DNA from: an uncultured Clostridia bacterium | Lineage (GTDB): Bacteria; Bacillota; Clostridia; TANB77; CAG-508 | DNA: 51,355 nt | Reading direction: 5' to 3' | Assembly (NCBI GenBank): GCA_934149275.1 | Contig: CAKPEG010000010.1 | Location: 1 to 51,355 of the forward strand | Shown: piece by piece, positions 31,979 through 40,737 of the stretch | How positions within the stretch are numbered: position 1 is the first letter of the stretch | Layout of the letters: the number at the start of each line of letters is the position of its first letter | Translations under genes and position numbers: made by a program | Notes under the pieces: generated by a model | What the model saw: the letters and a program-made list of their open reading frames with translations, nothing else | Databases searched by the model: none | Told to the model about the DNA's origin: nothing

Positions 31979-33769
31979 CTAATTTTTACTTGAATCTATA
32001 ACACCATATTCTTTTAATAACTTCTCAACATCAGTTCCTTTAATCTTCTTAAGAGCTTTATTTAAAATAACTTCTTGAGGTAAACTCAATTTCATATCAG
32101 TTAAAGGCTTTCCATCACGCAATTTAATAGTTGCATTTAATAAATCTCTTACATCATATGTGCTACCCCAAACTTCTGGAACACCTCTATCAATATCCAA
32201 TAAAGTATAAACAGCTTCCATAGCTGTACGAATTGAATACTCAGTTGTAAAAATTGTATCTCTTGGTGTTTCCGCAAATTGGCCTAAAAATGCAAAGTTA
32301 ACACTTTTTTCTGGAACAACCAAAGGTCTATCTCCAGCCTTTCTTGGCATAAAGAAAGCAGTAATATATGGCATCATAACAGGAACCGTATTAGCACTGT
32401 TTGAAGCAAGTTCTTCAATTTGATCAGTTGGAACTCCTAAATGATATAACCATTCCATACATATTTCTTTTCCCGTACACTCAATCATTGGCTTTTTAAT
32501 ATAATTTCCAGGCTTATCACTAAATAAACCATAAATCCATCCAACAAGCTGATTTTTAGGTTGATCTCTAAACTGTGGTTGACGATTAAATGTCCAGCTT
32601 AACAACCAGTTAGAATCTTTAACAGTAACAATACCTCCTGTTACAACCTTACCACTAAATGGATCTCTCTTACATATTTTTTCAATATATGGAGGAATCT
32701 TATCATCTAAAGTTGTAACTGTTGCACTCATCCAATTTGTTTGCTTTGGATCATAGCAGAATTTATCTGGATTACCAAAAGATTTATCCTGCGATGCGAT
32801 TTTTCTCCACATATCCCAACCGCCACCTGACTTAATATCAGGATTGAATTCAGCCTTCTCATTTTGAGAACCATGCGTAGAATTTTCAACACATCCACCA
32901 TTAGTAATAAAAACTAAATCATTTTCAGTTAAATCTATATATTTTTTCTTACCATCTACTTCAACTTCAATAGTTTTAGCTTGTTTTTTATCATTAGTAA
33001 TATCAAATAAAACATTATCAACTTTCATACCATAATGGAATTGAACTCCAAAAGACTCCAAATATTTAACCATTGGTAAAATCATTGATTCATATTGATT
33101 ATATTTAGTAAATCGTAAAGCTGTGAAATCAGGTAATCCGCCAATATGATGAATATATCTTTTAATATAAAGTTTCATCTCTAAAGCACTATGCCAATTT
33201 TCAAAAGCAAACATTGTTCTCCAATATAGCCAGAAATTAGAATTAAAGACTTCTTCATCAAATACTTCATTAATTCTTTTATCATATAAATCTTCATCAG
33301 GTGTAAAAAACAATTTCATTATTTCCATTGCACCTTTATCAGAAATTGCAAACTTTTTATCAGTGTGAGCATCTTGACCACATTTTTCAGTTGCTCTCAT
33401 TAAGGAGTAATTTGGATCAGCTTTGTTAAGCCAATAATATTCATCTAAAACACTTACACCTTCCGTTTCAATTGATGGAATAGAATGAAATAAATCCCAC
33501 ATACATTCAAAATGGTTATCCATTTCTCTTCCACCACGCATTATATATCCAACATCATTATAATAATATCCATCACAAGCTCCACCTGGAATTTTATCTT
33601 TTTCTAATATATGAACATTTTCACATTTCATTTGTCCATCACGAACTAAAAAACAAGCTGCAGCTAATGCGCCAAGCCCAGAACCAACAATATATGCAGA
33701 TTTGTTATCCACATTTATAGGTTTTTTAGGTCTTGCAAAAGCCTCATAATTACCACTACTATAATACAT
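31979..33769 (-). CDS. ohyA: Oleate hydratase (myosin-cross-reactive antigen family)
   Basis: The start is set at 33769 (MYYSSGNYEAFARPKKPINV, 596 aa), where GAGG lies 6 bases upstream; a longer frame from 33835 has no SD. The FAD-binding Rossmann motif GSGLGALAAACFLVRDG is followed by GGACDGYYY and GYIMRGGREMDNHFECMWDL, the conserved substrate and catalytic segment of oleate hydratases. Further matches are GSQNEKAEFNPDIKSGGGWD and the C-terminal PRDTIFTTEYSIRTAMEAVY. It hydrates the cis-9 double bond of oleic or linoleic acid to 10-hydroxy acids, a detoxification common in gut Firmicutes. The TetR gene upstream is a likely regulator. Confidence 0.95.
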   Translation of the reverse strand: MYYSSGNYEAFARPKKPINVDNKSAYIVGSGLGALAAACFLVRDGQMKCENVHILEKDKIPGGACDGYYYNDVGYIMRGGREMDNHFECMWDLFHSIPSIETEGVSVLDEYYWLNKADPNYSLMRATEKCGQDAHTDKKFAISDKGAMEIMKLFFTPDEDLYDKRINEVFDEEVFNSNFWLYWRTMFAFENWHSALEMKLYIKRYIHHIGGLPDFTALRFTKYNQYESMILPMVKYLESFGVQFHYGMKVDNVLFDITNDKKQAKTIEVEVDGKKKYIDLTENDLVFITNGGCVENSTHGSQNEKAEFNPDIKSGGGWDMWRKIASQDKSFGNPDKFCYDPKQTNWMSATVTTLDDKIPPYIEKICKRDPFSGKVVTGGIVTVKDSNWLLSWTFNRQPQFRDQPKNQLVGWIYGLFSDKPGNYIKKPMIECTGKEICMEWLYHLGVPTDQIEELASNSANTVPVMMPYITAFFMPRKAGDRPLVVPEKSVNFAFLGQFAETPRDTIFTTEYSIRTAMEAVYTLLDIDRGVPEVWGSTYDVRDLLNATIKLRDGKPLTDMKLSLPQEVILNKALKKIKGTDVEKLLKEYGVIDSSKN

Positions 33770-33840
33770 AACTAACCTCATTCCTTTCTTATGTAATTCT
33801 GCCCAAATGATACTCATAAAATACACGTATTTCAATAAAC

Positions 33841-33884
33841 AAAAAAAGTAGTTTGTATTTATTTTTTACAAAACTACCTTTTTG
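33841..33884 (-). terminator. Terminator between the tetR and ohyA genes
   Basis: On the minus strand GTAGTTTTGT pairs with ACAAACTAC (one bulge), followed by seven T. It would uncouple ohyA from read-through of the regulator gene; the T tract also precedes the ohyA leader. Confidence 0.75.
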
Positions 33885-33918
33885 TTTATAAATTTTAATT
33901 ATTATATTGAATTTACCA

Positions 33919-34476
33919 CTATACAGCAGATAAATTATCAATAAAAGTATCAAAAGATCCATCTAGCATAATACTCAATTTATCGATAATTTCTTTTGGT
34001 TCTTCTTTCATTCCTTTAACTATCCAATCTTGAATTAGTCCTACAAAAGCAAACTTATAAAAATCTGATACAAATTTCTTATCCGCTTCTGAAATATTTT
34101 TTCCGCTTGCTTTACTTTCTATTACATTAGAAAATAAAATATCAGTCTGTTTATACATAAACTTCACAAAAGCATCTTTACTAATTGAATTATAGGTATT
34201 ATAAATAAACCTCTTATTTTTTATAATATAATCAAAGACATACAAAAAGCCTTGTTGCCAATTCTCGTCAATTTCACTTTTCTCTATTTTTTCAATAACC
34301 TCATTCATATAAATCCATTCAAGCAAATCATAAATATCTTTAAAATGATAATAAAAAGTTTGTCTATTAAGTCCGCATTTCTCTGTAATATCAGCTATTG
34401 TAATCTTATTAATTTCTTTTTTCCCCGCAATTTTCTTTAAAGATTGAGCTAAAGCTCTCTTTGTAATAGTACTCAT
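33919..34476 (-). CDS. TetR-family regulator, probably of oleate hydratase
   Basis: The start is set at 34476 (MSTITKRALAQSLKKIAGKK, 185 aa), with AAAGGAGGGGG directly before it. The N-terminal helix-turn-helix is TIADITEKCGLNRQTFYYHF (about 28-47), followed by KDIYDLLEWIY. The C-terminal ligand-binding half resembles the DhaS-like TetR_C group (FVKFMYKQTDILFSNVIESK, FYKFAFVGLIQDWIVKGMKE). It lies directly upstream of ohyA on the same strand, so fatty-acid-responsive repression of ohyA is a reasonable inference. Confidence 0.88.
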   Translation of the reverse strand: MSTITKRALAQSLKKIAGKKEINKITIADITEKCGLNRQTFYYHFKDIYDLLEWIYMNEVIEKIEKSEIDENWQQGFLYVFDYIIKNKRFIYNTYNSISKDAFVKFMYKQTDILFSNVIESKASGKNISEADKKFVSDFYKFAFVGLIQDWIVKGMKEEPKEIIDKLSIMLDGSFDTFIDNLSAV

Positions 34477-34576
34477 ACCCCCTCCTTTCAGTAACATTAA
34501 GCATTATAGCATAAGAAAAATAAAAATACAAAAAAATCACATATATCGTCTTTTCTTACATTCGAGCAAAAAAAAT

Positions 34577-34618
34577 AGATTTTTGACATTATTTTCTATA
34601 AAAAAATATCAAAAATCT
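34577..34618. other. 10-bp inverted repeat in the tetR-ttcA gap
   Basis: AGATTTTTGA (34577-34586) and TCAAAAATCT (34609-34618) are perfect complements with a 22-base spacer. It could be the tail hairpin of the TtcA-like gene transcript on the minus strand or an operator upstream of tetR. Confidence 0.4.
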
Positions 34619-34707
34619 TTAATTAATTTTATATATCCCACTTGAGTTATGCTCAGAAATAATTATTTGTTACTTTTCGCAGTATAACACACAGTAAAAA
34701 TATTTCC

Positions 34708-35568
34708 TTAATCCAATTTTTCTTGCTTTTTCAAACCTTCTTCATCATAATTATCCATAAAACTATGAACCTCACCATCTTTAATATATGAAATAATTGT
34801 ATTTAAATTAACATTTTTTGTACTGTTATAAATATTCATATCAACATTATCATAAACACTGCGAAGCTGTTTAATAAGCTTTTTCATTTCTTCTCTTTTA
34901 GAGCCTCCACCGCCATTATCACACATTGTACAATGTTCAGTAAACCTACAAGCACATTGAATAAAATGCAAATCATTTCTTTCTCTCCATTTTATAATAT
35001 CCGCTTCTTTAACATAATACAAAGGACGAATAAGCTGCATACCTTTATGAGAAGTACTATACAATTTAGGCATCATTGTTTGAGTTTGAGCGCCATATAA
35101 CATTCCCATCATAATAGTTTCAATAACATCATCAAAATGATGACCAAGTGCAATCTTATTGCATCCAAGCTCTTGAGCTTTTCTATATAAATAACCTCTT
35201 CTCATTCTAGCACATATATAACAAGGATGATCATCAATTCTCTCTACAGATGCAAAAATATCAGTATCAAACATAGTAATAGGAACATTAAGTAGCTTAG
35301 CATTATTAATAACCTTTTGTCTATTTATAGGATTGTACCCAGGATCCATTACTAAAAATACAAGTTCAAAATTTACTTTTCTATGTTTCTTCAATTCTTG
35401 CATGCACTTAGCTAAAAGCATTGAATCTTTTCCACCAGAAATACAAACAGCGATTTTATCTCCATCTTCAACCATATTGAATTCTTTAATACCTTTTATG
35501 AACTTTCCCCATATTCCTTTACGATATGTAGTAATTATTGACTTTTCAATCTCTTCATATCTTTCCAT
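34708..35568 (-). CDS. TtcA-like tRNA 2-thiolation ATPase (PP-loop family)
   Basis: The 286-aa protein has the PP-loop CISGGKDSMLLAKCMQEL (about 43-60), a CYIC pair in HPCYICARMRRGYLYR, and HHFDDVIETIMMGMLYGAQT, all typical of TtcA. Further Cys residues (CACRFTEHCTMC) may help hold a [4Fe-4S] cluster. TtcA makes 2-thiocytidine at position 32 of tRNA. It lies 15 bases after the cysteine desulfurase, which can supply the persulfide sulfur. It may belong to a related subgroup with a slightly different substrate, so no symbol is given. Confidence 0.85.
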   Translation of the reverse strand: MERYEEIEKSIITTYRKGIWGKFIKGIKEFNMVEDGDKIAVCISGGKDSMLLAKCMQELKKHRKVNFELVFLVMDPGYNPINRQKVINNAKLLNVPITMFDTDIFASVERIDDHPCYICARMRRGYLYRKAQELGCNKIALGHHFDDVIETIMMGMLYGAQTQTMMPKLYSTSHKGMQLIRPLYYVKEADIIKWRERNDLHFIQCACRFTEHCTMCDNGGGGSKREEMKKLIKQLRSVYDNVDMNIYNSTKNVNLNTIISYIKDGEVHSFMDNYDEEGLKKQEKLD

Positions 35569-35583
35569 ACAAAACCTCTTTCT

Positions 35584-36726
35584 TTACATCATTTCTTTAT
35601 AACATTTATCAAAAATCTCTAAAAATTTATCTATGTCTTCCTCTGTTACCAAATGACTTAAACTAATTCTCCATGAAGCAAAAGCTCTTTTTCTATCATG
35701 AGTCATTGACATAACAATTCTAGATGGAGTAATAGTTACCGTACATGCTGACTTTATAGAAATACAAACTCCATATTCTTCTAACTTCTTTTTAAAATCA
35801 ACAGCCTTAATTCCATTTACACTAACATTCAAAATATATGGGTTATTTTTAGAAACCGTATTTATTTTCACATTATCATAACTTAATAATTTGCTTCTTA
35901 GTTTTTCATTTAGTTTATTTACATACTCATATCTTTTTTTTAAATTATTGAAAGTTAATTCTAAAGCCCTTTCAAGAGCACATATTTGTCCAATAACAGG
36001 AGTTCCACTTCTATAAATAGTTGTACTAGCTCCGCCATTTATTAACGGTTCTAATACAATATCTTTCTTTTTAAGCAAGCCTCCAAAACCATTTAATCCA
36101 TTAAATTTATGAGGAGCAAAAGAAATTAAATCAATGCCACTAAAATCAACCTCTGTTTTTCCAATTGCTTGAGTAGCATCAACATGTAAAAAACAATTTG
36201 GATATTTGCTTACCAATTCAGCAATCTCGCGAATTGGCTGTACATTTCCGACTTCACTATCTACATAACAAACAGAAACTAGTATTGTATCATTTCTAAT
36301 TAAACGTTTTAATTCGTCTAAGTTGATTTTTCCGTCACTTGTTATTCCAACAATATCAATTTCGTAACCTTGTTCCTTTAAATATGAAAGTGGACTACTA
36401 ACTGATGAATGTTCCAAAAAAGTTGAAATAATATGTTTTCCATTTTCCTTATATGTTTGAGCTACACCTTTAATTGCAAGATTATTTGATTCACTAGAAC
36501 CAGATGTATATACTATTTCCATATCATCATCTAAACGTGTATTTCTTTTTAATAAATCTATTATTCTATCTGTTGTTTCATTTATTTTCTCATTAACCTC
36601 AACACCTAAATCATGAGTTGCATTAGGATTAGCAAAATACTTTAATGTAGAATCATTAAAAGTTTTTAAAACTTCCTCATCAACAGGCGTATTAGCTGCA
36701 TAATCTAAATATAAATAATCTTTCAT
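35584..36726 (-). CDS. Cysteine desulfurase (NifS/IscS type)
   Basis: The 380-aa PLP enzyme starts MKDYLYLDYAANTPVDEEVL. It has EHSSVSSPLSYLKEQG (the EHxS/N segment), HVDATQAIGKTEVDF, the PLP-binding Lys in SFAPHKFNGLNGFGG and the sulfur-accepting Cys in IKSACTVTIT. It converts cysteine to alanine and a protein-bound persulfide for tRNA thiolation or Fe-S assembly. It is the first gene of a two-gene unit with the TtcA-like protein. Its promoter has a GTATAC-type inverted repeat between -35 and -10, as expected for control by an Rrf2/IscR regulator. Confidence 0.93.
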   Translation of the reverse strand: MKDYLYLDYAANTPVDEEVLKTFNDSTLKYFANPNATHDLGVEVNEKINETTDRIIDLLKRNTRLDDDMEIVYTSGSSESNNLAIKGVAQTYKENGKHIISTFLEHSSVSSPLSYLKEQGYEIDIVGITSDGKINLDELKRLIRNDTILVSVCYVDSEVGNVQPIREIAELVSKYPNCFLHVDATQAIGKTEVDFSGIDLISFAPHKFNGLNGFGGLLKKKDIVLEPLINGGASTTIYRSGTPVIGQICALERALELTFNNLKKRYEYVNKLNEKLRSKLLSYDNVKINTVSKNNPYILNVSVNGIKAVDFKKKLEEYGVCISIKSACTVTITPSRIVMSMTHDRKRAFASWRISLSHLVTEEDIDKFLEIFDKCYKEMM

Positions 36727-36775
36727 ATAATCCTCTCAAAAACTAAATATAATATTCTAATCTTTGCAATTATAA

Positions 36776-36805
36776 AGTATACACCCTATGGAGGTATACT
36801 GTCAA
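36776..36805 (-). promoter_or_regulatory. Promoter and Rrf2/IscR-like operator of the desulfurase operon
   Basis: On the minus strand TTGACA (36800-36805), an 18-base spacer and TATACT (36776-36781). The spacer is an imperfect palindrome (36777-36799): GTATACC, then six bases, then GG-x-TGTATAC. A site in this place would repress; the sequence resembles Rrf2-family boxes such as IscR or CymR. Confidence 0.6.
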
Positions 36806-36820
36806 TCTTTCCTATAACAT

Positions 36821-36854
36821 AAAAAGCTTAGAACATTTTAATTCTAAGCTTTTA
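36821..36854 (-). terminator. Terminator after the Asn-rich wall protein
   Basis: AAAAGCTTAGAA and TTCTAAGCTTTT are perfect complements with an 8-base loop. T or A tracts lie on both sides. Confidence 0.8.
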
Positions 36855-36899
36855 TACAATTTATTTTTACTTCTTAATCATTATAGAATTTTCTTAAAT

Positions 36900-37754
36900 T
36901 TAGCCTTTGATTTCATCGTATTTTTTATACTTAATTAATGATACAATTGAACTAATTGCCAATAATCCAATTGCTCCAATTATAATTCTATTCTTTCCCG
37001 TTTGTGGTATTTTCTCTTTTGATTGAGTTGATGAATCATTCACACCTGTTTGGCTTGTACTTTGGTTACTAGAAGATGAATTGGAATTTCTTGTACTTGT
37101 TTGTGAATTATTTCTGTTGTTATTGTTTTTATTGCTATTATTGTTACTGCTATTGTTACTATTATTGCTGTTATTGTTATTGTTACTGTTACTATTATTG
37201 CTGTTATTGTTATTGTTATTGTTACTGTTATTATTATTGCTATTGTTGTTATTGTTGTTACTATTGTTATTGTTATTATTGCTATTGTTGTTATTATTAT
37301 TATTGTGGTTATTGTTATTATTGTTATTATTGTTGTTATTATCACCACTAGGAGATACTTGACTATCCGTCCATTCTTTTATAACCGCCAATTCTTCTTT
37401 TAATTCATTTAAATTATCATCCGTAAGTTTATCAATTTGTGAATTTAGCTCTGCTTTTAGTACCACCAAAACAAACGAACTCATTCCTGAAACATTTTCT
37501 AACGATTTTACATCATTTCTTAAAGTTTTCTTTAACGCATCGTCTACCTTTGTAGCCGAATTCAAATCATTATACGCTTTATCTATAACTTGTTTGAATT
37601 GATTTAAATCTCCCAAACTATCTTTATTTTCCGTTAATAATTCTATTAATTGATCTTTTTCACTTTGCGTAATAGCATATACTGATGAAATACATAAACA
37701 GCATATTAAAGCAATTACTAACATCATTATTATTTTTTTCTTATGTGTTTTCAT
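36900..37754 (-). CDS. Asn-rich, sortase-anchored surface protein
   Basis: The 284-aa protein begins with a signal peptide (MKTHKKKIIMMLVIALICCL, cleavage probably after SVYA). A helical domain follows (about 28-135, TQSEKDQLIELLTENKDSLG onward). A low-complexity stretch of roughly 90 residues is nearly all Asn with scattered Ser, encoded by runs of AAT/AAC interrupted by AGT. It ends with the sorting signal IPQTG, a hydrophobic helix (IIIGAIGLLAISSIVSLI) and a KYKK tail. Sortase would link the Thr to peptidoglycan. The poly-Asn part probably acts as a flexible wall-spanning stalk and may vary in length. The sortase gene is not in the window. Confidence 0.85.
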   Translation of the reverse strand: MKTHKKKIIMMLVIALICCLCISSVYAITQSEKDQLIELLTENKDSLGDLNQFKQVIDKAYNDLNSATKVDDALKKTLRNDVKSLENVSGMSSFVLVVLKAELNSQIDKLTDDNLNELKEELAVIKEWTDSQVSPSGDNNNNNNNNNNNHNNNNNNNSNNNNNNSNNNNNNSNNNNSNNNNNNNSNNSNSNNNNNSNNSNNSSNNNSNKNNNNRNNSQTSTRNSNSSSSNQSTSQTGVNDSSTQSKEKIPQTGKNRIIIGAIGLLAISSIVSLIKYKKYDEIKG

Positions 37755-37835
37755 ATTTTATTAATCCATCCCCTTTATAATCTAATACATTTATTTTACT
37801 ATAACAAGATAAAATGTCAATTACAATTTGGTAAC

Positions 37836-37870
37836 AAAAAAGAGTGCTCCATCACTAGAACACTCTTTTA
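37836..37870 (-). terminator. Terminator after the secreted hydrolase
   Basis: AAAAGAGTG-CTC and GAA-CACTCTTTT form a 9-bp outer stem. A and T tracts lie on both sides, so it may also work on the other strand. Confidence 0.75.
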
Positions 37871-37880
37871 TTTGTATAAA

Positions 37881-39332
37881 TTAAATGCCAAACATATTTT
37901 TAATTAATCTTAATGCTTTTATTAAACTACTAATTGTTGAAGTTTCTTTTTCTGTTTCTTCTTGATAATCTGATGTCTTACCAACATCAACATTATTCTT
38001 TATTTTTTCTGTCTGAGTAATAAAATTCTTAATATGTCCTTCATAAACATTTTCTTTATGGCCAAGTATTATAAACGCATGCTCTTCACCTTCAGCTGTA
38101 AATCTTTGTACATATGGTATATTCCCATTTTCCATTGCTACTTGATAAATCTCATCACTATTTTTAAATGGAACTGTAGAATCTGATGTACCATGTACAA
38201 TCAGCAATGGTGTTGAGCTCTTCTTCAAGCTATTCAAGTTATTTTGCAATTCATCAAAATTCTCTTCTGTCAATCCAACGTCAACTTTTTCCATAATTAA
38301 TTTCTTTATTGTTCCCTCAGAAATCACTTCTGAAAGACTTGTCTTATTAAAGATTCCTAATATCTTAGCAACTAATTTATTGTCTCCCTTTGATTCAAGC
38401 ATATCATTAATAATTCCTGTCATAGATGTATAACCACAATCCTCAACTAATCCTATAACATTTCTATCACTTATTGTTTCACCATCTACTTCCAAACCTG
38501 ATAAGAAGACTGTTGTTGCACCACCTAAAGATACACCATGAACAATAATTTCTTCACAATTATTAGGATATTTTTCATTAATATATGTTAACCAATCCCA
38601 AACATCTAAGCTCTCCAAATATCCCATTGTTCCGTCACCTTCACTATCTCCGAAACCTCTTAAGTCAGGTGCCAATACATTGAATCCTTGATTCAAATAC
38701 ATCTGTCCTAACGAATCTGCCATTGCTTGTCCATTCATCATAAATCCATGAACTAATACAACCCATTTTCCTGATGTAGGATTTCCATCTGCATCTGTAT
38801 CAGCATAATATATATTACCACTTAATTTTACATTGTACTTCTCTCCGGATAATTTACCAGCTGTTGTTGCATTCATATCACTAACTACAACATTAGGTTT
38901 TAAACTCTTCACAGCTATGCTACTACTTCCCAATGCTGATTTTACAATTTCTAAAATTGAACTTAATAACTTACTAGTATCAATCTCACTAGATGAAATT
39001 GTTTTATTAGAAATCTGATTAAATATCTTTGATAAAGTTGTATTCGTGCTATATTTATTTTGCAACTCTTGAACCTTATCAAGGATTTCAATTTTTGTAG
39101 TACTAATATCTTTTGTAGTACTCATACTTCCTAAGTATTTGCTTAACTCTGTTAAAGCTTTTGTATAATCTGTCACGTCTGCATATTTACTATTAAATAT
39201 TTCTGAACTATCTCTCCTTGGAGATATACTAAATTTAAATGCTGCATTTGATACAATTGGTATACTAACCATACATATTACAAGCATTACTATAACTATT
39301 TTTTGCAACATTCTTGAAAAACATTTTTCCAA
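37881..39332 (-). CDS. Secreted alpha/beta hydrolase
   Basis: The start is set at a TTG at 39332 (MEKCFSRMLQKIVIVMLVIC), 9 bases after GGGAG; three codons upstream is another TTG without room for an SD. The protein, of about 483 aa, has a signal peptide and an N-terminal helical region (about 40-160) not seen in simple esterases. The hydrolase core has VVLVHGFMMNG (oxyanion), APDLRGFGDSEGDG, the nucleophile elbow VHGVSLGGATT, the acid in IVHGTSDSTVPF and the His in GEEHAF. It resembles prolyl-oligopeptidase-like or BAAT-like extracellular hydrolases. The substrate is unknown. It is adjacent to the wall-anchored protein, but each has its own terminator. Confidence 0.82.
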   Translation of the reverse strand: MEKCFSRMLQKIVIVMLVICMVSIPIVSNAAFKFSISPRRDSSEIFNSKYADVTDYTKALTELSKYLGSMSTTKDISTTKIEILDKVQELQNKYSTNTTLSKIFNQISNKTISSSEIDTSKLLSSILEIVKSALGSSSIAVKSLKPNVVVSDMNATTAGKLSGEKYNVKLSGNIYYADTDADGNPTSGKWVVLVHGFMMNGQAMADSLGQMYLNQGFNVLAPDLRGFGDSEGDGTMGYLESLDVWDWLTYINEKYPNNCEEIIVHGVSLGGATTVFLSGLEVDGETISDRNVIGLVEDCGYTSMTGIINDMLESKGDNKLVAKILGIFNKTSLSEVISEGTIKKLIMEKVDVGLTEENFDELQNNLNSLKKSSTPLLIVHGTSDSTVPFKNSDEIYQVAMENGNIPYVQRFTAEGEEHAFIILGHKENVYEGHIKNFITQTEKIKNNVDVGKTSDYQEETEKETSTISSLIKALRLIKNMFGI

Positions 39333-39545
39333 AATTATCAACTCCCTTCAAAAATTTCATTCAATAATTTAAAGCATAATCATACTTCTGTGAAAATGTT
39401 ATAAGAACAATTAAAAGTTTAATCACTCTACATAATATATTAACATCTTTTGCAAAATTTGTCAATTTTCTCAGTATTTTCATTCTTCTAAAACATGCAC
39501 TATTACTAGCTCTCTATATAACAAAAAGTTAATCTTATTAAAATA

Positions 39546-39580
39546 TAATTATCCTCCTACTATACTGGGGAGAATAATTA
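39546..39580. repeat. 22-bp dispersed motif, copy 2, inside a hairpin
   Basis: ACTATACTGGGG then AGAATAATTA (39559-39580) matches the motif at 18448. Here AATTATCCTCC (39547-39557) is complementary to GGGGAGAATAATT with small mismatches, giving a hairpin with loop TACTATACT. The gap 39342-39545 is otherwise without a recognisable feature. Confidence 0.5.
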
Positions 39581-39593
39581 AAGTTAAAGAAAA

Positions 39594-39616
39594 AAGGCGA
39601 GGATTTCTCCCCGCCT
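39594..39616 (-). terminator. Terminator after the DUF3419 gene
   Basis: On the minus strand GGCGGGG pairs with CCTCGCC (one G-T pair), followed by six T. Confidence 0.85.
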
Positions 39617-39628
39617 GTGCTCAGTTAT

Positions 39629-40642
39629 TTATTTGGTTAAAACCATAACACAATCCGTATCAGTATTGTACATTATTAAACCTTTGCTAGTTTTTACCTC
39701 CATTATCTGTACATCTTCAAAAAGATCCAGCATGTTTCTGTAAATATTCATTGTTGATACAATCTGGCTCTGCGTACTCATAAAAATTTGTTCATTCATA
39801 CATTGCCAGTTCAAATCATCAATAGGCATAATAATTTGACCTTTTTTCGCAGCCTCAAACCAAACTTTTCTCATACCAACGCAATAAATAATAACCTTTG
39901 CTCCTGGTTTAAGCTTATCGTGAAGCATCTGCAACTTGTTACATGTAAAGGACTCACTCATAAAGTTGTGAATATTTGATAAGTGAACCACATCAAAGTT
40001 ACCGCAGAAATCAATATCAAAAATATTAGACATCTGCAAATAAATGCTAGTAGAATCCAAGTTTTCTTTGACCTTAAAGAAATTTTTCTTCCGATAATAC
40101 TGATAATTCATCTCCCTGTTTCCAGGTACATCGACAAACTTCTGCTCACCATACAGATAATTTCTCCTGATTTCTAATGGTGTCGTCCGCTCATAAATTC
40201 TCTGCCAGAACTCTTTCATGTCTCCATCTGGAGCAAAGTCCAATACAAATTTCATAATATCAGCATCCAACATTTTTTTACTCGTAGGATCCAAGATAAA
40301 GTCCATGTAATCTCTACACGAAGTAAAAAAACGGAAGCTCCAATACTTCAACCAGCATATAGGAAGCTGTAACTCATTTACATCAACTGCCATAATATCT
40401 TTAGCACCGTACAAAACCATATCAGCCAAATGATCAAACGCACCAGCAATTGCCAGTACACTATCTCCTTCCTTTATAACCTGTTTCATATAAGAATTGG
40501 TTTCATTAGAGGCGATGAGTGGTGCCATTTCAGCATATGCTGATGTAGCATCTTCCTGGGCAAATGTCGTAGCTCTCTTCTTAGAAGTATAAAAGCAATT
40601 TACTAACTCATCAAGTGTCCGATTTCTTAAAACCTTAAGCAT
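39629..40642 (-). CDS. DUF3419 / BtaA-like SAM-dependent transferase
   Basis: The 337-aa protein has a SAM-binding Rossmann pattern, GDSVLAIAGAFDHLADMVLY followed by AVDVNELQL (the acidic residue after strand 2). NCFYTSKKRATTFAQEDATS at the N-terminus and FDVVHLSNIHNFM in the core match the DUF3419 group. That group includes BtaA, which transfers the 3-amino-3-carboxypropyl group of SAM to diacylglycerol in betaine-lipid synthesis. No BtaB partner is seen, so the actual acceptor may differ. The gene is less AT-rich than its neighbours and stands alone with its own promoter and terminator, which fits acquisition. Confidence 0.72.
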   Translation of the reverse strand: MLKVLRNRTLDELVNCFYTSKKRATTFAQEDATSAYAEMAPLIASNETNSYMKQVIKEGDSVLAIAGAFDHLADMVLYGAKDIMAVDVNELQLPICWLKYWSFRFFTSCRDYMDFILDPTSKKMLDADIMKFVLDFAPDGDMKEFWQRIYERTTPLEIRRNYLYGEQKFVDVPGNREMNYQYYRKKNFFKVKENLDSTSIYLQMSNIFDIDFCGNFDVVHLSNIHNFMSESFTCNKLQMLHDKLKPGAKVIIYCVGMRKVWFEAAKKGQIIMPIDDLNWQCMNEQIFMSTQSQIVSTMNIYRNMLDLFEDVQIMEVKTSKGLIMYNTDTDCVMVLTK

Positions 40643-40697
40643 ATTTTTTCCTTTCTACTATAATAATAGTTCAAAATCGTTAACAGTTGCTTCTGCT

Positions 40698-40726
40698 ATT
40701 ATACCTCATTTACATAATATCGTCAA
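40698..40726 (-). promoter_or_regulatory. Promoter of the DUF3419 gene
   Basis: On the minus strand TTGACG (40721-40726), a 17-base spacer and TATAAT (40698-40703). It lies within the 95-base gap after the ABC permease gene. Confidence 0.7.
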
Positions 40727-40737
40727 CATAACACTAT

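Noticed and set aside
37040..37362. Long ORFs of pure Leu, Cys/Tyr or Thr/Ile in other frames of the Asn-rich gene
   Set aside because: They are translations of the AAT/AAC triplet run in other frames; no SD, and the Asn-rich frame has signal peptide and sorting signal.
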